From NCBI RefSeq assembly GCF_002994745.2, contig NC_037092.1:23213001-23277000 (forward strand): a DNA stretch of 64,000 nt, read 5' to 3'. This document shows positions 1 to 8,982 of this stretch, piece by piece. Position 1 is the first letter of the stretch. Each line of letters starts with the position of its first letter. The position numbers were made by a program, and so were the translations under genes. Under the pieces are notes generated by a model. It was not told the DNA's origin. It did no database searches and saw only the letters and a list, made by a program, of their open reading frames with translations. Origin of the DNA: Rosa chinensis (taxonomy: Eukaryota; Streptophyta; Magnoliopsida; Rosales; Rosaceae).

Positions 1-275
1 TCACAGTCATGGGGTTGCCATCTGTAGTTGGTGTAGTCCTGGTCAGCTCGGCCATTCTTCTCGCAACTGAACTCCCGCTCGATGAACGGACACGTGCTGG
101 GATGGTAGAGTGGGTACGCCTCGTCCAAGACCCATCTCCCATTGAAGAAATCACAGGTACCACTCGTCTCACTGCGTCTTCTTGCACCATTTGCTTTCCG
201 ACCAGAAACAAGAACAAGAAGATGGAGGAGAGCTATGGCAGTGAAGCTAAGACTGGTACGAACCCAGGAACCCAT
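1..275 (-). CDS. TBL/PMR5-domain protein, 5' part (partial, runs off left edge)
   Basis: The minus strand is open from an ATG at 273-275 to the window edge, giving 91 codons. The first 30 or so residues are MGSWVRTSLSFT followed by a leucine-rich stretch (ALLHLLVLVSG), which reads as a signal peptide or signal anchor for the secretory pathway. Then comes the PMR5 N-terminal domain signature: CDFFNGRWVLDEAYPLY, CPFIEREFSC and NYRWQPHDC. This cysteine-rich block is diagnostic of the trichome birefringence-like family. Members are Golgi proteins, and those tested O-acetylate wall polysaccharides such as xylan, pectin or mannan. The catalytic GDS and DxxH motifs would lie in the missing part, so activity and substrate cannot be judged. 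No break is seen in the visible part. Family assignment is firm; the exact member is not known. Confidence 0.88.
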   Translation of the reverse strand, partial: MGSWVRTSLSFTAIALLHLLVLVSGRKANGARRRSETSGTCDFFNGRWVLDEAYPLYHPSTCPFIEREFSCEKNGRADQDYTNYRWQPHDC

Positions 276-359
276 TTATGAGTCCTTATCAGAGAAGCAA
301 GAGAGAGAGGGAGAGAGTTTGATATGTTTTAGAGAGAGAATGAAAGAGTGTGATGGGAG

Positions 360-366
360 TTTTATA
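360..366 (-). promoter_or_regulatory. Candidate TATA box of the TBL gene
   Basis: On the minus strand the sequence reads TATAAAA, about 85 nt upstream of the ATG at 275. That spacing suits a plant TATA box with a short 5' UTR. GA-rich tracts lie between it and the ATG. There is no transcript evidence. Confidence 0.45.
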
Positions 367-639
367 GCGAGAGAAGTTGGGCGGGTAGCTAGACACCATC
401 ATATGTCCTTTTCGGTTAGTTTTCTCTTTTGGTTAAAACCTGGAGGATTTATTTTTAATTTGGTGTAGATAGGCACTGAGTTTTATTTCAGATTTATTTC
501 CCTTTATATGTTGAGAATCAGATTTATACAGAGCAACACATTTACTAGTGATATTGACTGAATTACCGGCCGTAATTGGAAGACAATGAAGACAATATTA
601 GACCACATTTATGGGGAATAAAAGTATTTGATATATGGG

Positions 640-1860
640 GTTGTCCATTTACCCTATTTTTAAGGATTTTTTTTCCACTTACTCCATTAAGTTTTTTTAA
701 TTCCCTCTTACCCAAAACACTCTAAGGAGGTCTTCCCTAACAAGTTTTTTGTTTTTGTTTTTTAATTTTTTTTTAATATCATTTTACCCTCACTCCTTTA
801 TTACTTAGAGAGAGAGTGAGAGAGAGAAAATAGAAGAGAGAGACACCATAGGAGACTTCGCCGGAGCAGATCACCGGCAGTCGGATTCCGGTCACCGGCT
901 TCCGCCCATCGGAATTTGCTGGAAATCTCACCGGAAAGGTCTTTTTGAGCCCAATAAACATCTATTACCCCCTAATAGAGAGGTAATAGAGGTCTATTGC
1001 CCCCCAATAGACGTTTATCAGCCATGTATTGCCCCCCAATAGAATTTTCGGTCGCCGGAATGGGAACTAATCTTCATAAAATTAGACAAATAAAACTTCG
1101 ATTAAAGAAAAAAATGAAGAGATTGTATCAATTCAAAACGTCTATTGCCCTCCAATAGACGCCTATTGCTCCCCAACAGACATTCAATTTTTTTTCCATT
1201 CCTTCTGCCCTATTACTTAAAAAAAAAAAAAAACTGATTTGGGCACCCAAGTCAAGAGCCCGACCAAGACCACTGGATCGAAGCACCTCTGGAGCTCGCC
1301 GCCGACTTCTCTCACCTCTCCGAACCTCCAGTCCTTGTCGGAGTTGCGAAGAGTCACGCTGCAAGTGAAGCAAGGGAGCGGGCGAGCGGCGTCGGATCTG
1401 GGGAACACGCCGGCGTGGAGCTGGTGAGTGGTAACGTTGGAATGGTCTGGAAGAATGAAGCAGCCTGAATTAGATTCGATTCGAGCTTATTGCAGCGAAA
1501 AAGTCGACGTGGAGCTGGTGGTTGAGATAGGAAGTTGAATCGAAGAAGATTGATGGAGGAAGTCGGCGAGCTCGTCGATGAATGAACCTCAATCAACATC
1601 TGCTGGATTTGCTTGGAGATTGGGAGTTGAATCGGAGAAGATCGATGGAGGAAGTTGGCGACGTCACCCCTGTCAGTCGGCGCCGGAAGTAGAAAGAGAG
1701 AGAGAGTGACAGTCGACGTCTGGGGAGAGAGAGAGTGAGTGGCAGTTCTTGTAATTCATTAATTGAGTTGAGGGTACAATGGTCATTTGCTGTTAAATTG
1801 TGTATGTGGGAATAAAAATCTGCTGCTGGGGTAAGTGAGATAATTTTTGTTCATTTTGGT
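640..1860. mobile_element. Mutator-like non-autonomous element with diverged inverted ends (approximate edges)
   Basis: The left end has a CCATTTACCC block followed by CCACTTACTCC. The right end, read in reverse complement, has CTCACTTACCCC. The interior has GA-rich tracts, a CCGG-rich block near 860-930, and several copies of TATTGCCCCCCAATA. The same end sequences, GA tract, CCGG block and TATTGCCCCC repeats occur in the same order in the element at about 43857-45350, so both belong to one family. A GC-rich block at about 1235-1430 may be a captured host segment ending in a plausible GTGAGT donor, but I do not recognise it. No transposase is visible, and I could not fix a target duplication. 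Confidence 0.5.
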
Positions 1861-2071
1861 GCTTTTGGTCAAGAACTCTTGATATATAATTCAATGAATC
1901 CCAAATAGTAAAAGTCTTTGGCACGTTGAATCCCAAATCTCACTATTTGTGTTGGGTAAATAGTATCCGATATTCATAATCAATATATCAAATCAAGGAA
2001 ATACATATATAAATACATAATATAGTCAAAAATAGTATGAAAGATAAGAGAATTTGAGAGCCAAGCTTATG
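1861..2071. other. Unclassified AT-rich flank, no gene seen
   Basis: This is single-copy-looking AT-rich sequence between the Mutator-like element and the hAT element. A phrase TGAATCCCAAAT occurs twice (about 1895 and 1927). No coding potential is visible on either strand. Confidence 0.5.
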
Positions 2072-2644
2072 AGTACAAGTAGGGCTGCACATGGATTAGG
2101 TTGGATTGGTTTTGACTCTAAACCGTTTCTATACTAAAGTGAGCGGTTTAAGCATTTTGGACAATCGGTCATTAAAAAAAAAAGCTTAACCCGATCCAAT
2201 CCAATCCAATTAAAGATGGTCTGGTTTGGTCGGTTAGACGGTTTTAACCTATATTATATTAACATACTATTTATGAAAAAAAAATTCTAGTAAAATTCAA
2301 TCTAAATAATAAAAATTATATTAAATAAGTGTAATCTAAATTTAAAATACAATAATCAAATCCAAAACCAATATTCAAAAACCAAAATCGAGAATTTATT
2401 CAAAGTGATTGACTTATTTGATGGCTTAGCTATCACTACTACACAAAAGGCTTCACACGACGGTTTAAAACTGTCGTCTCACGTTTTGCATTTCCGTGGT
2501 CTATCGAGGCGTCGTCTGATGAAACGCTGTCAAACGACGGTTTTCAACCGTGGTATACCGATCATTGGGTCGACGGTTTGCAGCTAAATTCTTCGTCTGA
2601 TAGACCGGCAGATCTGCCGACATGCTGTCGACAAGTTGTCGACA

Positions 2645-2780
2645 GAAATATGTCGTGGTGTGACTTCTACTCATACCACAGTTATTAGGATTCCAGCGTG
2701 GTGTGACTTCTACTCATACCACGGTTTGTAGGATTCTAGCGTTGTGTGACTTCTACTCATACCACGGTTTTTATTTTTAA
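2645..2780. repeat. Tandem subterminal repeat of the CACTA element
   Basis: A unit of about 47 bp containing GTGTGACTTCTACTCATACC followed by ACGGTTT and TAGGATTC is present three times in tandem with small changes. It lies just inside the left end of the CACTA element. Such repeats are typical transposase-binding sites in this superfamily; that role is inferred. Confidence 0.7.
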
Positions 2781-3274
2781 GACGTGTAAATTGTATACAC
2801 ACGACAGTTCTTCCAGCATAAAATGTGGTGTGATGATTTAAAAATTCAGTGCGTGCGCTTTCACACGACAAATATAACTCTAACCGTTGTCTTGTGACAT
2901 TTGAGACGATGGTTTTTGCTTACTTGTTGTCTGTGTGTGTATCCAACAATGATATCAGTAAGAACCGTCGTCTGAATTGTAGAAATTTTGTTTGATTCCA
3001 CCCTATAATCCTCATCAGATGACATATTTTTCATTTTTCCTACTGTTGTTTGATTCGGTAATGGTAAGATTCAAATTAAGCTGAAACCAAAAATTGACCA
3101 AATAAACAGTAATTTTCTCATAATAAATAGCTATTACTAGCGAGGTACCCCGAGCAATGCTGCGGTTTTGTTTGCTTGCTAAATTTCACATTCAATCTTA
3201 AGAAACGTTGAACATTTACATACTCTGAAACGGTGCACATTTACATATGCTTAATAGAGTTTTGCATTTATACT

Positions 3275-3370
3275 TGAAAGAAGATAAGGAGCGAGCATTT
3301 TGTGAAGTCTGCAGATCTGCTCTTGGTTAATACCCTTAAATTCTTCTTCAAACTCCTCTAGATATGCAGA
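3275..3370 (-). pseudogene. Captured exon fragment of a CHD3/PICKLE-like chromatin remodeller
   Basis: After a good acceptor (TTTATGCAG, reading minus) the sequence encodes LEEFEEEFKGINQEQICRL and then HKMLAPYLL. This matches the segment of PICKLE-type CHD3 helicases between the two SNF2 lobes, where the family has EEFQEEFKDINQEEQ and RLHKMLAPHLLRR. One residue is missing relative to the family, and after LL the similarity stops and a stop codon follows shortly. Only about 30 residues of a protein of well over 1000 are present. It is therefore a transposed exon fragment, not a gene. Similarity was recognised from memory. Confidence 0.72.
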
Positions 3371-3833
3371 CTGCATAAAGGTACAAAATAGACAGCAATC
3401 TCGAGCCCACCATCCGTCTCTTCCTACCACATACAAAGGGAACAAAGATAACGTTACGTGCCATGGTGGGAAATGTAAAACCCAAAAAAAAAAGAAGAAG
3501 GAAGATTTCATATGTAAGTGTTTGCATTCTTATATAATTTAATGCTATTTGCTTGAACAAAAACAAAACAATGAAAGATAATATTGTTGTCAAGGTCTAC
3601 CACCTCAAGAAAACTTGATACCAAGAACAAATGAGAAACAAAATTCACAGTTCAGAAAGGAATACCCCGAGCATTACTTCAATATGCCATATCCTCTTCC
3701 TTTATATTTGTGTACACTTTCCTGCAAATAAATTTGTGACCATTGTTAGCAATATACACAATAAATGACTCATTTTCCAAACAAATCGATCAAACAATAT
3801 CCAAATTTTAACAATGATATTGCATAAACAAGG
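3371..3833. other. CACTA interior between exon fragments
   Basis: This stretch is intron-like and AT-rich. Intron-type ends flank the fragments on either side (acceptor at about 3371 and CCTGCA at about 3722, reading minus). I see no recognisable coding segment. Confidence 0.4.
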
Positions 3834-3938
3834 TTAAAAAACTTCAAACTCATTTTGGTCTTCTTTAAACGCAATTCCATAAGCTCTCATACTTCTAACA
3901 AATCCTATCTTGTAGAAATCAGGATATGCTGGCTCTAA
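3834..3938 (-). pseudogene. Protein-like captured exon, unrecognised
   Basis: Reading minus after an acceptor CCTATAG, the frame is open for 34 codons to a TAA. It contains YPDFYKIGFVRSMRAYGIAF followed by KEDQNEFEVF. Composition and codon use look like true protein rather than chance reading, unlike the surrounding AT-rich sequence. It sits in the same orientation as the neighbouring captured exons. I do not recognise the source family. Confidence 0.35.
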
Positions 3939-4457
3939 CTATAGGCATGCTAAATTATAAGGTGCACGGGACGATGGATCACATAAAAGAACTTTAGAGA
4001 ATGTTCACAAGCTTGAATCGAAAGTTTGAAACTGACCTTGGTTCAACAACCTGAGAGTGTAAACTTCCCAAGTAACTCAGATAGATATCTGCACAGAAAA
4101 TTAATCACAACAATCAGTTATGCAAGAAACCAATCAAGCTCTCTTGTTTGACAAAAATCAACACTACTGCAACTAAGAAGCATCAGCAGTTCTTTGAAGG
4201 CATGAGCAGATGAAAAAGAGTCTAGCAATAGTGTCTAGCTGGTGAAGGTTGTATTAGATATTCACTACACGAAAAAAATTAATTATAGATTTTCAAGAGA
4301 GCATATTTTCAGCAGCAAGCAAATCGATATTTATTTTTCCTATAATGGATATAGAGATTGGTATACTTATGAGCCACGGGAGATTTCTCATGTTAATGCT
4401 CAATAAACTAAAGCACTCAAAACACCTTTAGAAGGAAATGGAGCAATTGTAACAACC

Positions 4458-4538
4458 TTGAGTCATGCCATAATGAACGTATATCCAATTGAGGAATGAC
4501 CAAGGTCGCATTCATAATGTGTGCCACAACCACCATGT
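4458..4538 (-). pseudogene. Captured exon fragment of a GDP-fucose O-fucosyltransferase-like gene
   Basis: Reading minus after the acceptor ATTGCAG, the 81-nt segment encodes MVVVAHIMNATLVIPQLD followed by IRSLWHDSR and then a GT. Plant O-fucosyltransferase family proteins (PF10250) have a highly similar stretch near the start of the domain (CDMVAVARIINATLV..P.LD..SFW.D). It is bounded by splice-like sites and surrounded by AT-rich non-coding sequence. Only 27 codons are present, so this is a transposed exon. Similarity was recognised from memory. Confidence 0.7.
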
Positions 4539-4919
4539 CTGCAATCAAAAAATTTGAGAGCTGAGATATATGAATGTAACTAGACCAAAACGGATACAAA
4601 ACTAAAAATACAGAAGATAGGTGAAAACAGATGTAGAAGTATGGAACTTACAACAAACTATATATATTGCACAAGTATAGAAGAAATCCTAATTTATTTT
4701 ATTTATTTGATTTGTGATACATATTCATATGATTCACAATTTACAACAAAAACTAGTAGCCAAAGACAGGGATAAGAGAAGAAAGAAAAATGCAAAAGAG
4801 TCAAAAACAGATCTATAAAATTAGATAGAAGAAAACTGTGCAAACAAAAGGAGTTCCAAACCTCAACAACATGACCATGGTTATTACACAAAAAGACAAT
4901 GACCTACACCAAAATGCAC

Positions 4920-4996
4920 CTGAGATGGCCTTTTTAAGTCTGAATCTGTGATGCATTTACAATATCCAACATTGAGAGACTGTAGTCTCGTCAAAC
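4920..4996 (-). pseudogene. Captured exon fragment of an AMN1-type leucine-rich repeat gene
   Basis: Reading minus after the acceptor TTGTGCAG, the segment encodes LTRLQSLNVGYCKCITDSDL and then KRPSQ, followed by a GTGCAT donor. The pattern LxxLxSLNVxxCxxITDxDLKxL is the cysteine-containing LRR of AMN1/F-box-LRR type proteins in plants. It is a single repeat of 25 residues, isolated from any other coding sequence. It shares strand and splice-style borders with the two fragments at 3275-3370 and 4458-4538. Confidence 0.65.
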
Positions 4997-6609
4997 CTGC
5001 ACAATCATAACTCAAATGATTTAAGAACAAAATCAAGGTATATAGAAAAATTATGCAGCAGACTGTACACCTTAATTACGTCTGGAAACAAGATGAAACC
5101 ATAACTGGCACTTGGAGAAGAATCTCACCCTTAAATGACTACAATTAACTACTCCTGCTTATACCTGCACAACAAACAATTTTGTTAAATACAAACTTTG
5201 AAGCAACCAATTCCAAGACAAACTTGATGCACAGGTCTTTACATTTGCAGAAGGCCAAAATAACCAAAACACGATCCAAGGCTTAATACCAAAAGATGAC
5301 AAGTATAGGATTTTGGGGTGCAATCTATCAAGATACAAATAAGTATATATGACAAATTGGTCGAGTGCAATAAGCAAGCTGCAAATTCATCCTAACGTTG
5401 CGGCATCTTTGGACCAATTTCAATGCAAAAAGCTTAGACGAGGTGCCGTCATTAAAAGCTAAAGAAGAAAACCCTTAGCGGTGGGATTCTAAATTTATCT
5501 TTCATGTTTAAGCAAATGTCCTCAGTGTGGGAACAAATTCCACAAGTTGACATAGCACAAAGTTACCAAAAAATAAATAAATAAATAAAAGAGTGCAGTG
5601 GTCATGTTCCACATTGAAGGAGGAGGTTTTATTGAACAAATGAACAAGATAAAAACCACAAACTAGTGGCTTCGAGTGCAGGAATACAAAATGAAAATCA
5701 TATACCACAAACTCCCTATATTCATTGCATAACTAACCCAAAAGAGATTTGTGAATTGATCATTACAAATGTTCTCTATTTTTACCATATAAGCATTCAA
5801 GCACACACAAATTTGAAACAACCTGATCGGTTTCTTCCCATTAAACACAACATCAGGTCACAAAAAAGAGGTTTTTCCCGTTTGGTAGTTTCCATGATGT
5901 AATGCAACCACTGAATAGATACACATCTCCCTCACTGCAACCCAACAAATTCAATTACCATCAGCATAGAAATATCAACTTTTCATTCCCATATGCAAAT
6001 TCAGCTACACATTCAATAACCTATTAGTACAAAAATCTCAACTTTTCAATTGCATATGCAAATTTAGCTACAAATTCAATGACCCATTAGAATAAAAAAG
6101 TCAAAATTTCATCAGCCTTTTCTAAATTCATCTAAAACGTAAGAACCCACAAATCATTAGAATGTACCTGCCATTTGAACCGGTCAGAACTCGGAACAAC
6201 CTTGGGTAAGTTTATGTCTTCTTCTGTAAACTACACTCTAGAAGTAGTAATCTTCTTGTGTGAACTTCTTGTGTGAACTCGCCATAGCAATAACTGGAGA
6301 CCTTTGAAAACAATACTTGATTAAGTTCAAAGGAACAATCGCAATGGGGGACAAGGAGGCTTACTATTTGATGTCAGTAAGCACTTCTGCAATTAAGCCC
6401 AAAAGCCAAAATTGCACCAAGTCTGCTGAACTCTTACCCAATTCCTGCATACCAAAAAATGTTAATCATAATATCATATACCCAAAATCATTGACAACCC
6501 GAAACCAAGCTCAAAACCCCCAAATTTTTACCCAAAATCAAATGCCCAAACTTTGACACGAAATCAAACACCCAATTGAAGTTACCAGATTCGAGAGGAC
6601 GAGAATTTA
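4997..6609. other. CACTA interior, intron-like AT-rich sequence
   Basis: No recognisable protein is present. Several minus-strand CTGCAC/ACCTGC patterns (about 5166, 5935, 6170) look like splice sites, so more captured exons too diverged to name are possible, for example around 5166-5260 and 6150-6290. Confidence 0.35.
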
Positions 6610-7050
6610 TCATATTCGAAGACAAATCATGGATTGGTACCAAAGAGGTTTCGGAGGCGGTGGAGTCATGGTCAAGGGTTTCAGGGATTGGTACCAGAGA
6701 GATCTCAGAGGTGGTGGAGTCGTGGTCAAGGGGCTCGGAGTTGGGGATTGGTACCTGAGAGATCTAGGAGGCAGCGGATTCGTGGCCAATGGCTTTGGAG
6801 TCGGGGATTGGGAAAGGGAGTGTCGGAGTAGCAGTGGAATTCTGGAAAGAGAGTTAATGCTACCACGAGAGTTGGGGATTGGTACCAGAGAGTCAAGGAT
6901 TGGTACCAGCGACTTGGGATTGAGGGATTCAGAGGCGGTGGATTTAGGGTTGACGGCTTTGGTGTCGGAGAGAGTCGGGCTCGGTGGAGTTTTGGAAAGA
7001 TACTGCTGTGCTACCGGAGGCTCTGGGGAAGTCGAAATTAGAGCACTCAT
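6610..7050 (-). other. Proline/serine-rich open frame with internal repeats, inside the CACTA element
   Basis: The minus strand is open for 146 codons from an ATG at 7048-7050, beginning MSALISTSPEPPVAQQYLSK. It continues with imperfect repeats of about 60 bp encoding variants of PLxTxPPPxxSLWYQS and SLVPI. The plus strand of the same block is also open, which is expected of a repeat whose unit is a multiple of three and speaks against firm coding. It could be the 5' exon of a chimeric transcript through the captured exons, since it is upstream of them on the same strand. No family is recognised. Confidence 0.3.
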
Positions 7051-8214
7051 CTTGGGGTGGTGAAGATTTGGAGTGAATGCCGCCGTGTGCCTGTATCTAG
7101 GGCTGGTAGTGATGGAGTGCGTGTGTTATTGGGGGCTTTTTTTTATAAATTTTTTTCCTCTAACTTGGTTTAAACGTGTAGTGGTTTAGGACACATGGCT
7201 AGGTAAGTCATTTGTTAATGCATGCATGTACAAGGCATCAGACCATGGTTTTTCACATACACGTTGTCTGAATGCCATTTTTTAAATTTTCAATTTGCCT
7301 TCTCTTGTTGCGCATGGGAGGGAAATGGGAGAATGGAGGGAAATGTTAGGAGGAATGTTGGTAGACACGTTCTTTCTGCTTCTAAAACTATGGATACATA
7401 CCACAGTTTTAAACTAACTGTCGTATCACCGCTATATTTAAGTGCTGCCAAATTGTGGGAAACTTGCCATATAAGACATCAGATCACGGTTTTTCACATA
7501 TATGTTGTCTGAATGCCACTTCAAAATTTTCAATTTTGCCTCCTCATATTGCCTGCTGAGAGGGAAATAAATTTGGGGGGAAGACGATGGAGGGAAATGT
7601 GAGAGGGAATGCCAGTGAACATGTTTTGGCTTGCAAATCTATCAATTCACACCACAGTTTTAAAGTAACCGTCGTATAAACACTACATGCTGAGGAAATT
7701 TAACTGGTGCCAATTGGTGCGAAACTTGCCGCCTCTATGACAATTTAACCTCACACCACGCTTTCATTTATAAACGTCTTCTGAAGCAATGCATAATTTC
7801 AGCATGAAAAACACCCGTTGGTTGAATTCATATTAGAAGACGGAAATTTTACAACCGTCGTCTCAATAATGAGAAATGATTCACACCACGGAAAACAGTA
7901 TGGCGTCGTCTGAGAGGTGTCGTGTGATTCATTTTCTGTAGTAGTGTATAAATAGTAGCTTAATAAGTTAATATGGTAGTATTAAAGGTTAGAGAATGAG
8001 AGATTGAGATATGTGATATGAGAGGATCAAATTGATCGTAGCGATTATATATTAGACTTCTAGGCCTTTGGGCATTGGATTCGATATGGTAGTATATCAT
8101 TTGAGAATAAAGTTATAATTGGATATTTAGAACTTACAATTATAACTTACTGAGAATAATTGGACAAATGAATATATATAAATATAGGAAAATTCTACAA
8201 TGTGTTAACGTATG

Positions 8215-8545
8215 ACATGCATAAAATTGTCTTAAAAGTAGTAAAATAAGTCTTTAAAGTAGTAACATTAGTCCTTAAAGTAGTAACATGAGTCCTTAAA
8301 GTGGTAAATTTTCTTAGTTACCACATGAGTCCTCAAAATAGTAATATTAGTCCTCAAAGTGGTAACATGAGTTCTTAAAGTGGCAAATTTTCTTAGTTTA
8401 CCATATAAGTCCTCAAAATAGTAATATTAGTCCTCAAAGTGGTAACATGAGTCCTTAAAGTGGCAAATTTTCTTAGTTTACCATATAAGTCCTCAAAATA
8501 GTAATATTAGTCCTCAAAGTGGTAACATGAGTCCTTAAAGGGGTA
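8215..8545. repeat. Tandem repeat, about 80-bp unit, in the hAT right arm
   Basis: A unit of about 80 bp containing TTTTCTTAGTTTACCATATA, TAGTAATATTAGTCCTCAAA and GGTAACATGAGTCCTTAAAG is repeated about three times, preceded by shorter related pieces. It lies between the CACTA insertion and the right end of the hAT element. No function is evident. Confidence 0.75.
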
Positions 8546-8852
8546 AAAATAGTTGATGTATGAGAAATGTTAACATAGCATAACTTTACCCTATAAATAT
8601 ATATATATATATATGTATATTTATATAAATTTAAAACTTTTTCGTATTACATTTCAAACATATTGGCCGGTTCGGGTTCCGCGGTTTAAGCAAAAGAGAA
8701 ACCAAACCAACCCAATTCATAAATGGTTTGGTTCGGTATTGAACCGGCTTTCAATTTTTAAATCTCAAAAACCTTAACCAAACCATATTTATCAGTCGGT
8801 TTTGATCGGTTTGGCCGGTTTGTTCCGTGTTTTGCACACCCCTAAGTACAAG

Positions 8853-8982
8853 AGATACACGACATTCATTGTTCTAAAGCCGTAGACACCTCCTTATGTT
8901 ATTCAGAGGATGTCTAATCCGCTTTGCATGACTGACGGTAAATGGGGTGCTAAGTGTTTATTAATTGCCCAAAGAATGGAAA
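8853..8982. other. Flank homologous to the receptor-kinase cluster (59662-59776)
   Basis: About 115 bp here, from TCTAAAGCC through CCGCTTTGCATGA to GCCCAA..AATGGAAA, match 59662-59776 with only scattered differences. There the sequence runs directly on into the 3' flank of gene B. Here it is cut by the hAT-type element at 8983, and its continuation is found at 28796. The block is therefore the displaced 3' flank of gene A. Confidence 0.8.

Larger units (their letters stand above)
2434..7946. mobile_element. CACTA (En/Spm-type) element carrying captured host exons, nested in the hAT
   Basis: The ends are CACTACTACACAAAAGG on the left and, in reverse complement, CACTACTACAGAAAATG on the right. 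The 3-bp duplication TAT lies at 2431-2433 and 7947-7949. Both subterminal regions are dense in ACGACGG and TACCACGG type motifs in both orientations (about 2450-3060 and 7220-7945), the usual subterminal repeats of CACTA elements. No TNPA or TNPD transposase is recognisable, so it is non-autonomous. The interior carries at least three exon-like fragments of unrelated host genes, all on the minus strand and each preceded by a plausible AG acceptor (3275-3370, 4458-4538, 4920-4996). That makes it a gene-capturing CACTA. Confidence 0.9.
2080..8844. mobile_element. hAT-superfamily element, 6.8 kb, with 8-bp target-site duplication
   Basis: The left end starts TAGGGCTGCACATGG. The right end, in reverse complement, starts TAGGGGTGTGCAAAAC. 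Both fit the plant hAT terminal form TAGGGxTGxxCA. The 8 bases AGTACAAG occur directly outside both ends (2072-2079 and 8845-8852), which is an exact hAT-type target duplication. The subterminal parts on both sides are rich in GGTTTGG and CCGGTT motifs, as is common in this superfamily. No hAT transposase or BED/dimerisation domain is visible, so the element is non-autonomous. Most of its length is the CACTA element inserted at 2434-7946. Without that insert and its 3-bp duplication, the hAT would be about 1.25 kb. Confidence 0.9.

Noticed and set aside
6629..7063. 144-codon plus-strand frame with DWYQRG repeats
   Set aside because: It overlaps the minus-strand frame at 6610-7050. Both are open because of a 60-bp repeat, and the plus frame has no neighbouring exons on its strand.
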